From: an uncultured Actinomyces sp.
GTDB lineage: Bacteria; Actinomycetota; Actinomycetes; Actinomycetales; Actinomycetaceae
DNA: 39,898 nucleotides
NCBI GenBank assembly: GCA_938028585.1
Contig: CALIZH010000065.1
Coordinates: 1 to 39,898, forward strand
Reading direction: 5' to 3'
Shown here: positions 33,536-39,898 of the stretch, piece after piece
How positions within the stretch are numbered: position 1 is the stretch's first letter
Layout of the letters: every line of letters begins with the position of its first letter
Translations under genes and position numbers: made by a program
The notes under the pieces: generated by a model
The model's database searches: none
What the model was told of the DNA's origin: nothing
What the model saw: only the letters and a program-made list of their open reading frames with translations

Positions 33536-35692
33536 CTATCGTTCAATAACCATTGCTGATCGCGGGGCAAGAAGAACGTGTCCCGTACACTCAGCTCCGC
33601 TGAGAAGATCTTGGCCCACAATCCCAGCGAGTTCAACCGCACGATCAGAGTGGTTGAGAATGAAGAGAAAGCCTTCACGTTCTTGAGCTTCGACACCTTC
33701 GGGAAGGTCTGGGCACACGGGGCGAATTCGCGTGTAGGTCGTCCACAAGCGCAGCAGAACCGAGCGAGTCAGCGCGTCAAAGTCTGCTCCTGCGTACCAG
33801 ACACTTCCGCGGCCAACTTTCCTGCGGGTGAGCGCTGGAAGCCCGGCAAGGTCAAGGCCACCGCCTCGGCCATCAAAGTATGCAACGCACTCAGGCCCAC
33901 CCTCCAAGGAGTCCCCGGGAATCTGCCACTGCAAACCGGCAGCGGGGGCGATCTTTTCGGCCCAGCGACCACTGCGCAGGTCCTTCGCCGCTCCCCCAAG
34001 AAGGTCTGTGGTTCGTTTGAGGGGCTCGTTATCGGTATCGATCCCGCACCAATCACAGGCGGCCGGGGTACTTACTGCGGAAGAAATCCGGTTCGCAGCC
34101 TTCTCGCGCGCATCATAAACACGCCCCTGGCTGGGACCGGTGAGAGTTGAATGTTCCAGAACCCGCACTCCCGCAAGATCAGAAAGAGAGCCGAGGTATC
34201 CGCCGAGAATTGCCCCAAGCTGGGAATCAACAACACCGCTTGGCGCGGTAATGACAATGTGTGCTCCGCGTTCAGCTGCCGTATGCAAAGCCTGAGTCAT
34301 CTGCGGGTAGTCAATGAAAACCGCGGGAAGAATGATGAGATCGTAAGAGCTGAAATCATTGTCGACGCCCACAACATCAGTGGCGATTCCCGCTTCCCAC
34401 AAGCTTTGATGCCAGGACTTAGCGGGCGCGAAGTTCCCCCACGAATCTGCGGGATTTTCAGAACTAATGGGACCGATCGCATAGTGGCGCGCCCACTCGC
34501 TCTCCCAGTCAATGACAACTGCAGCGCGTGAGCTCATGCGAGTCCCCGTAATGGGCGCCAGGGACTTGAGAGCTTGGCCGGTGCTCACAACATCCGTCCA
34601 GATCGGTGAATCTTCGCCAGAGTGAGGCATCATCCCGGCATGGAAGGTTTCTGATCCCCTAGCGGATTGACGCCACTGGAATTGGAGGATTCCATCCGCT
34701 CCGTGAGCGAGCCTTGCGATGGTCCACAAAAGGAACTGTCCCGGGCGCTTGGGAGAGTTTTGGGGTCGCCACTGCACCGCACCGGGGCTCTGTTCCATCA
34801 AGAGCCAGGGAGCGCCATTGCCGAGGCCGCGCATGACGTCGCCCTGCCAAGCAATGTCGTGTGCAGCCTGAGGATCTGCGGGGTCTGGGTAAGAATCATC
34901 GGCGATGATGTCGCACAGTGGTGCCCACTTGCGGTAATCGAGAAGCGGGAAGGTCCCCATAAAATTCGTCGTAATGGGACGGTCCGAATAGCGACGAATC
35001 ACCTCTCGTTCGCGTTCCATCTGGGAACGCAGAGCGTAGTCACTAAAGCGACGCCAATCCAGCATCTGCCCGGGGTTGTAGAAGGTGGGCATTGCACGAG
35101 GAGGCTGGATTTCTTGGATGTCCCTATAGGTTTGGGACCAAAATGCAGTTCCCCAGGCCTGATTGATCGCCTGAATATCCCCGTATTTCTCCACGAGCCA
35201 GCGTCGAAATGCCGCAGCGGACTCATCGTCGAAACTCTCCGCCGTGTGACAGGCGTATTCGTTCGAAATGTGCCACATGACGACGCCGGGATGGTCGCCA
35301 AATCGGCGCGCCATGGCCTCGGTCAACTCGCAAGCTTTGCGGCAAAAAAGCTCGCTTGAGGGGTTGTACTGCTGGCGCGAGCCAAATCCTAAACGCACGC
35401 CTCGAGAATCAACGGGAAGGGTTTGGGGGTAGCGCTGAGCCATCCACGCCGGAGGGGAAGCGGTCCCATTGGCCAGGTCCACGCCAATTCCAGCGCTGTG
35501 GAGCTGATCAATGAGATCCGCCAACCACTCCAGATCGTAGTGGCCTTCTTCGGGTTCAAGAGATGCCCAGGAAAAGATCCCGAGGGAGATCAGATTGACG
35601 CCGGCACGGACCATGCGTTCGATATCGTGTCGGTTAGTTTCCTTATCCCACTGTTCGGGGTTCCAATCGCCGCCGTAGGCAATCGTGTCCAT
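33536..35692 (-). CDS. GH42 beta-galactosidase, cytoplasmic
   Basis: Retaining beta-galactosidase of family GH42, 718 residues, without a signal peptide. The N terminus IAYGGDWNPEQWD is the family signature. The acid/base glutamate is E145 (MWHISNEYACH) and the nucleophile E300 (WLLMEQSPG). A trimerisation-type domain (about 390-600) and a small C-terminal beta domain follow the barrel. It lies 46 bases after the second permease of the operon. With the GH112 phosphorylase at the operon's start, it probably removes beta-galactose from imported mucin or milk-type oligosaccharides; I cannot tell beta-1,3 from beta-1,4 preference. Confidence 0.93.
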   Translation of the reverse strand: MDTIAYGGDWNPEQWDKETNRHDIERMVRAGVNLISLGIFSWASLEPEEGHYDLEWLADLIDQLHSAGIGVDLANGTASPPAWMAQRYPQTLPVDSRGVRLGFGSRQQYNPSSELFCRKACELTEAMARRFGDHPGVVMWHISNEYACHTAESFDDESAAAFRRWLVEKYGDIQAINQAWGTAFWSQTYRDIQEIQPPRAMPTFYNPGQMLDWRRFSDYALRSQMEREREVIRRYSDRPITTNFMGTFPLLDYRKWAPLCDIIADDSYPDPADPQAAHDIAWQGDVMRGLGNGAPWLLMEQSPGAVQWRPQNSPKRPGQFLLWTIARLAHGADGILQFQWRQSARGSETFHAGMMPHSGEDSPIWTDVVSTGQALKSLAPITGTRMSSRAAVVIDWESEWARHYAIGPISSENPADSWGNFAPAKSWHQSLWEAGIATDVVGVDNDFSSYDLIILPAVFIDYPQMTQALHTAAERGAHIVITAPSGVVDSQLGAILGGYLGSLSDLAGVRVLEHSTLTGPSQGRVYDAREKAANRISSAVSTPAACDWCGIDTDNEPLKRTTDLLGGAAKDLRSGRWAEKIAPAAGLQWQIPGDSLEGGPECVAYFDGRGGGLDLAGLPALTRRKVGRGSVWYAGADFDALTRSVLLRLWTTYTRIRPVCPDLPEGVEAQEREGFLFILNHSDRAVELAGIVGQDLLSGAECTGHVLLAPRSAMVIER

Positions 35693-35738
35693 TAACCTTT
35701 CCTTCCCAGCACCTCGTGGTGGCTCAACAGCGGGCTGA

Positions 35739-36647
35739 CTATCCCTTCACAGAGCCGGCAGCCAGGCCAGATTGCCAGTACTTCTGCAAGCCAAGGAATA
35801 GCACGATCAGAGGCAGAACACCCAGAAGGGCACCCAGCATGACTGCGCCCTTTTGAGGAGCGAAGTAGCTCATCATGCCATACAAGCCCAGCGTGACGGG
35901 CTTGAGTTCTGGAGTGGAGACCATCATCAAGGGAAGCAGGAAGTTATTCCACGTTGCTACGAAGATGAAGAGGAAAATTGTGACCATTGCCGGGGCAAGC
36001 AGGCGAAGAACAATCGTGAAGAACACGCGCGCTTCGGATGCTCCATCGATTCGAGCTGCCTCAATGAGCTCCGTCGGGACAGAGGAATCTGCGTAGACGC
36101 GGCCGAGGAAGACACCGAAGGGAGACACGCAGCTGGGGATCAAAATTGCCCAGACAGTGTCCGTCAATCCCATGTGATGGAATACCACGTAAAGCGGGAT
36201 GGTGAGCAGGGCGACGGGCATGAGCAGTCCGGCCATGATCATGGCCATGGAGACATTGCGTCCGGGGAAGACGAACTTCGCCATCGCGTATCCCGCTGCC
36301 ACAGAGATTAGCGTTCCAACGACTCCCGCGGTTGTTGAGTAGAAGAGCGAATTGAGCACCCAGCGCCAGAACAGACCTTGGGTCCAACCCATGAGCTTGG
36401 TGTAGTTATCTCCCAACTCAAAGTGTCCAAACCAGAAGCCATTGGTAGAGGCAAGATCGGCATTCGACTTCGTCGCTGAGAACATCACCCAGATGATCGG
36501 CAGGACGAAGTAGAGCATGGTGAAGGTCAGAGCGACGATCGTCATGATTCGTGCAAGCTTTGAAGGAGCCAGAGAACGCGGAGGCATTCCTTCAAGAGAG
36601 GGCGTGTACTGACGTCCATCGGGCAGCGTGCGCATGGTGGTACTCAT
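35739..36647 (-). CDS. Carbohydrate ABC transporter permease (MalG-like)
   Basis: CUT1-type permease of 302 residues with about six membrane helices. The EAA loop is IEAARIDGASEARVFFTIVL. ATG 36647 overlaps the stop of its partner permease (ATGA), so the two are translated in step. The N-terminal 30 residues are hydrophilic. It pairs with the upstream permease to import the ligand of the second binding protein. Confidence 0.93.
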   Translation of the reverse strand: MSTTMRTLPDGRQYTPSLEGMPPRSLAPSKLARIMTIVALTFTMLYFVLPIIWVMFSATKSNADLASTNGFWFGHFELGDNYTKLMGWTQGLFWRWVLNSLFYSTTAGVVGTLISVAAGYAMAKFVFPGRNVSMAMIMAGLLMPVALLTIPLYVVFHHMGLTDTVWAILIPSCVSPFGVFLGRVYADSSVPTELIEAARIDGASEARVFFTIVLRLLAPAMVTIFLFIFVATWNNFLLPLMMVSTPELKPVTLGLYGMMSYFAPQKGAVMLGALLGVLPLIVLFLGLQKYWQSGLAAGSVKG

Positions 36648-37576
36648 CGGACAGTCTTCCTTTGCAAGAGCGCGTAGATCACGGCCAGCCCACCGGCGAC
36701 CAGTGCCATGACGATTGAAATTGCCGAGGCCGGGCCGTCACCACCGGGAGAAATCTGACCAAACATAGTGTTGTAAGCCATCATCATCGGCGTGTAGGCA
36801 TTGCCCATCCACCTATTGGATGAGTACATGACCGCGGGCTCATTGAAGAGCTGAATCGTGCCGATGATGGAGAGCAAGACTGCCAGGAGCGCAGCTCCGG
36901 AGACCATAGGGATCTTAATTTGGCGGACGATCTGCCACGAGGTCGCACCATCAAGACGGGCTGCCTCATAGAGTTCGTGAGGGATTGATTGAAGCGCTGC
37001 CAAGAAGATCAGCATGTTGTAACCGGTGTAGGTCCACGTCGTCATGTTTGCCATCGAGGCAAGGATTGGTGCTCCAGGAGCCATGAAGTCGACATGGATT
37101 CCGAAGGAATCAAAGAACTTGACGATCGGGGAAAGCTCAGGGGTGTAGATATACAGCCAGACCATTGCGGCAACAATGCCGGGGATCGCGAAGGGTAAGA
37201 AGTAGGTGAGGCGGAAGAAGCCGACCCGACGAATCAGGAATGAGTCCAAAACCAGCGCTAAAACCAATGCCGAGATGATCATGAAAGGGATCTGGAAGGC
37301 TGCATAGACAACGACCCGTCCCATACCGGTCCAGAAATCACCCGAAGCAATGACCATGGCGAAGTTTTCGAAGCCGACGAATTGATTTTCAAGTTCGCCG
37401 CCGCCGTACAGGCCTCCGCCGCTTGCAACCTGACGGAAGAAGGATTGGTAGATTGCCACGCAAATCGGAACGGCAAAAACCAAGAGGAACATGATGAAGA
37501 AGGGGGCCATAAACGCCCACCCGGTACGCGCATCGTGCCGCTCTCTAATGCGCCGGTTTTGAGTCTGGGACTGCAT
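36644..37576 (-). CDS. Carbohydrate ABC transporter permease (MalF-like)
   Basis: CUT1-type permease of 310 residues. A short charged N terminus (RRIRERHDARTG) precedes the first helix (AFMAPFFIMFLLVFAVPICV). The EAA loop is YEAARLDGATSWQIVRQIKI. ATG 37576 has AAGGTG eight bases upstream and lies 108 bases after the binding-protein stop, across the 34-bp palindrome. Confidence 0.93.
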   Translation of the reverse strand: MQSQTQNRRIRERHDARTGWAFMAPFFIMFLLVFAVPICVAIYQSFFRQVASGGGLYGGGELENQFVGFENFAMVIASGDFWTGMGRVVVYAAFQIPFMIISALVLALVLDSFLIRRVGFFRLTYFLPFAIPGIVAAMVWLYIYTPELSPIVKFFDSFGIHVDFMAPGAPILASMANMTTWTYTGYNMLIFLAALQSIPHELYEAARLDGATSWQIVRQIKIPMVSGAALLAVLLSIIGTIQLFNEPAVMYSSNRWMGNAYTPMMMAYNTMFGQISPGGDGPASAISIVMALVAGGLAVIYALLQRKTVR

Positions 37577-37636
37577 CTATCAATCACCTTCGATTGTTCG
37601 CAGAATTATTGGGTTATATGTCGAAGAATACGTAAA

Positions 37637-37670
37637 GGGGTGTGGTTTCTCCGCGGAGAAACCACACCCC
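37637..37670 (-). terminator. 34-bp perfect palindrome: terminator or attenuator hairpin after the binding protein
   Basis: GGGGTGTGGTTTCTC (37637-37651) and its exact complement GAGAAACCACACCCC (37656-37670) flank CGCG. On the minus strand TTTACGTATTCTT follows, a usable though broken T-run. It lies 14 bases after the binding-protein stop and before the first permease, so it probably lowers downstream expression or protects the binding-protein mRNA. Confidence 0.88.
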
Positions 37671-37684
37671 TCCGCGATGAGTGA

Positions 37685-39013
37685 TTACTCGGCGACGGGG
37701 AGGTTTGCGTCCTTGAGCGACTTCACGGACTGCTCCTGAGCAGCCTTGAAGATGTCAATCACCTTGCCGGAACCGTCACCAGCTGCGGTAGCGGCCTTGC
37801 TCATCGGAGCGCCGACGCTCGAGAAGAAGGGGATGTACGGGAAGTCAGGTGCCAGGTTGGCATTTGCCTTCGACAGTTCAGCGAAGACATCCTGTCCGCC
37901 GTAGAACTCCTTGATCGAATCCGGGGTCTTCATGGTGCCGGTCGTGGTTGCAACGACGAGGCCCTGAGAAACCAGAGCGTCGACCTGGGTGTTCAGCCAG
38001 TTGTTGAACTCCATTGCACCCTTGGGGTTTGCGCAGCCCTTCATGACTGCAACGCCGGAACCACCGTCGGGGCCGGTCAGCGCACCCTTACCGAAATCGG
38101 GGAGCTGAGCAACTGCCCATTCGCCCTTGTTGTCAGTCTTCTCCAGGTCACCGGAGATGAGCGGTGCTTCCCAAGCGGCGCCGATGGTGCCGATCAGGGT
38201 CTTGTCGGTCAGAGCCTTGGTGAAGGAATCGCCCCAACGCTCGGTGACGAAGGTGGTCTTGTCATCGAGCATCGACTGCCAGAAGTCTGCAACGGTCTTG
38301 GCGGAAGCATCGTCGATCTTGACGGTCCACTTGTCGTTTACAGCCTTGTACCAGACGCCGCCAGCTGCAGCTGCCTGTGCAGACAGGCCGTAATGTGCTT
38401 CATCGGTCTCGAAGGCGGAGATGTACTTGCCCTGGGCTGCTGCGGTCTTGGCAGCGGCCTTGAACTCGTCAAGGTTGGTGGGAACCTTGATTCCCAGCTT
38501 GTCGAACTCTGCCTTGTTGTAGTAGTAAACAAGCGGGCCGGTGTCCTGGGGCAGGCCGAAGTACTTGCCGCCCACGCCAACCTGCGAGAATGCACCAGCA
38601 GAGTAGTTGGTCTTGTACTGGTTGGCGTACTGGGTAACGTCTTCGAGCAGACCCTTGGTGAACATCTCGGGGATTTCTGCGTAGCCCAGCTGCGCCAAGC
38701 AAGGTCCGGAGCCCGCCTTGACGTCAGTTTCAAGCTTCTTGATCATTTCGTTGGCCTTGCCATCGAACTTGACCGCCTGAACCTGAGTGTCAGGGTGTTC
38801 CTTGTTCCACTGCTCAACCAGCGAGGACACCTTGGTCATTCCTTCACCATCGGGCAGACGGTGCAGGTAGGTGATGGTCGCTGCCTTATCAGCAGATGCC
38901 GAGGAGCTTGCGGTGCTATCCGTCTTCGTGCCCGAACCCGAGCACGCAGTCAGACCCATCGCAGCGACTGACATGAGCGCGACAACGCTCATGGAACGGC
39001 GTGACATGTGCAT
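37685..39013 (-). CDS. ABC transporter sugar-binding lipoprotein, second system
   Basis: Family 1 extracellular binding protein, 442 residues from ATG 39013 (GAGGG six bases upstream). The lipoprotein signal runs from MSRRSMSVVALM to the lipobox LTAC near residue 25; a Ser/Asp-rich linker precedes the binding domain (ITYLHRLPDGEGMTKVSSLV). Two internal ATGs at 39013 and 39007 are equally placed for translation. It lies between the GH112 gene and the permease pair. By analogy with bifidobacterial galacto-N-biose/lacto-N-biose importers the ligand may be that disaccharide, but sequence alone does not prove it. Confidence 0.9.
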   Translation of the reverse strand: MHMSRRSMSVVALMSVAAMGLTACSGSGTKTDSTASSSASADKAATITYLHRLPDGEGMTKVSSLVEQWNKEHPDTQVQAVKFDGKANEMIKKLETDVKAGSGPCLAQLGYAEIPEMFTKGLLEDVTQYANQYKTNYSAGAFSQVGVGGKYFGLPQDTGPLVYYYNKAEFDKLGIKVPTNLDEFKAAAKTAAAQGKYISAFETDEAHYGLSAQAAAAGGVWYKAVNDKWTVKIDDASAKTVADFWQSMLDDKTTFVTERWGDSFTKALTDKTLIGTIGAAWEAPLISGDLEKTDNKGEWAVAQLPDFGKGALTGPDGGSGVAVMKGCANPKGAMEFNNWLNTQVDALVSQGLVVATTTGTMKTPDSIKEFYGGQDVFAELSKANANLAPDFPYIPFFSSVGAPMSKAATAAGDGSGKVIDIFKAAQEQSVKSLKDANLPVAE

Positions 39014-39038
39014 GTTGTTCCCTCTCCATCGTGGGATG

Positions 39039-39044
39039 TTTATA
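39039..39044 (-). promoter_or_regulatory. Candidate -10 box for the second binding-protein gene
   Basis: Minus-strand TATAAA (39044-39039) would give a leader of about 20 nt with the GAGGG site before ATG 39013. There is no good -35 box at normal spacing, which suggests dependence on an activator or on read-through from the GH112 gene. Confidence 0.45.
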
Positions 39045-39047
39045 AGT

Positions 39048-39062
39048 TGACACCTTTTGTCA
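39048..39062. promoter_or_regulatory. Inverted repeat TGACA-N5-TGTCA, possible operator
   Basis: TGACA (39048-39052), CCTTT, TGTCA (39058-39062) lies immediately upstream of the -10 box of the second binding-protein gene. Another copy of TGACA lies at 39107-39111 within TGTC-T-GACA. The half-sites resemble those of the ROK operator, but the arms are oriented the other way, so a different regulator is more likely. Confidence 0.5.
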
Positions 39063-39157
39063 GCTTTATCCATTGCTCTCTTATGCTAACTCACAGAGAA
39101 GATGTCTGACACATTTTTAACCTGTGACGATGCAATTAGTTGATTACGATTTGATAA

Positions 39158-39898
39158 CTAAAGAAGCTGACCGTTTCCCCAGTCAACCCAGCGCCCTTCA
39201 CCTGCAGCCAATTCAACGAGGATTTGTCCGCCCTGGCCAGAAATCTCACTCGAACGCGGAGCATCTGCATCGTTATAAACGAATGCGAGTGCTGATTCTG
39301 GATACCACGCAACTTCAACATCCGGGTTCGACGAGGACAGAACGCTCTCCCATTGATCCTCGGCATGAGCTGCCCACATGATGGCGCGGTGAAGCAAACG
39401 ACTATTCGCTGTCGACCATGTCAGACCCGCAAGATACACGCCGCGTCCTGCACAGAAGTCGTGAGCCGAAGCACGTACACTCCCCTGCTCCATTACAAGC
39501 ACAGAAGTGTCAGGATCCGTAACGACGACATCACCGGGATCTTCACCAAAGATGTAGTCTCCATCCAGATCAGCGGTGATGAAGTGCTCGCTCACCGGCT
39601 CCTCGTAGCGGTCCTTAGACAGCGACCACGAAATCTCCTGATCAACCCCCAAAACGTCAGAGAGTGCGAAGACGCTTCCGCGACAGATTCCTCCACGATC
39701 AGCGTTTCCCTGCGTGCCTACCGAGGCCGTGGGCTGGCCGACCCCAATGAAACCACCGCCACGGGCGACAAAGCGGCGCAGGGTATCTTGCAGTCGCAGG
39801 TCCTCCCAGACTTCCCCTCCAGAGAAGGCCGTATTCGCAGCACCGGCGTTAATGACCACGTCTACATCCTTCAAAGAGGAATCTCCCCCATCGACGAC
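39158..39898 (-). CDS. GH112 galacto-N-biose/lacto-N-biose phosphorylase, C-terminal part (5' end outside window)
   Basis: The last 246 codons of a gene that is open to the right edge; the full protein in this family is about 720-760 residues. The family phosphorolyses Gal-beta-1,3-GalNAc or Gal-beta-1,3-GlcNAc to galactose 1-phosphate and the free hexosamine in the cytoplasm. The piece shows the end of the middle domain (VVINAGAANTAFSGGEVWED, FVARGGGFIGVGQPTA) and the small C-terminal beta domain (about the last 75 residues). The catalytic barrel lies outside, so activity cannot be checked. The gene precedes the binding-protein gene by 144 bases on the same strand, with no terminator seen between them. 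Identification rests on recalled similarity to the bifidobacterial enzyme. Confidence 0.82.
   Translation of the reverse strand, partial: VVDGGDSSLKDVDVVINAGAANTAFSGGEVWEDLRLQDTLRRFVARGGGFIGVGQPTASVGTQGNADRGGICRGSVFALSDVLGVDQEISWSLSKDRYEEPVSEHFITADLDGDYIFGEDPGDVVVTDPDTSVLVMEQGSVRASAHDFCAGRGVYLAGLTWSTANSRLLHRAIMWAAHAEDQWESVLSSSNPDVEVAWYPESALAFVYNDADAPRSSEISGQGGQILVELAAGEGRWVDWGNGQLL

Noticed and set aside
33526..33696. N-terminal extension of menC into the GH42 gene
   Set aside because: It overlaps the well-conserved GH42 C terminus; GTG 33525 has a clear ribosome-binding site.
1..39898. CRISPR arrays, tRNA or rRNA genes, insertion sequences, prophage
   Set aside because: Reading through the intergenic gaps gave no repeat-spacer pattern, cloverleaf, transposase or phage gene; nearly all DNA is covered by recognised coding sequences.

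Overview
The window reads as chromosomal DNA from a moderately high-GC actinobacterium, probably of the Actinomycetales and perhaps the Actinomycetaceae. The evidence is a 14-gene complex I operon flanked by a geranylgeranyl-reductase-type menaquinone gene and a polyprenyl diphosphate synthase, menaquinone as the quinone, GTG starts, and a LARTG cell-wall sorting signal of the LAXTG type linked to class E sortases. No rRNA, tRNA, CRISPR array, insertion sequence or phage gene was seen, and no gene-free stretch exceeds 300 bases.

Positions 1-17556 (all minus strand) form one respiratory block: menJ-like reductase, nuoA to nuoN in the usual order, then the first 132 codons of a polyprenyl diphosphate synthase running off the left edge. 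Most junctions overlap by 1-8 bases, which suggests translational coupling. The block makes the proton-pumping NADH:menaquinone oxidoreductase and parts of its quinone supply.

Positions 17746-27022 form a carbohydrate-use locus. A minus-strand operon carries two ABC permeases, a lipoprotein binding protein and a GH36-type alpha-galactosidase. Divergent from it lies a secreted, cell-wall-anchored DUF4874/DUF4832-like protein, followed by a ROK-family regulator and a convergent Gfo/Idh/MocA oxidoreductase. Two copies of a 21-bp operator-like element, one in the divergent promoter region and one before the oxidoreductase, place the -35 box at the same position and tie the locus together. This is the best candidate for an undescribed system.

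Positions 27153-33525 hold menaquinone genes: menG (minus), menF (plus), and menC, menD and an HtrA-type protease (minus). Positions 33536-39898 hold a second sugar operon on the minus strand: the 3' end of a GH112 galacto-N-biose/lacto-N-biose phosphorylase, a binding protein, two permeases and a GH42 beta-galactosidase. Its last gene runs into menC with a 10-base gap, so sugar use and menaquinone synthesis may share a transcript. Neither ABC importer has an ATPase gene here.

All functions rest on motif recognition and recalled family knowledge; no database search was run.
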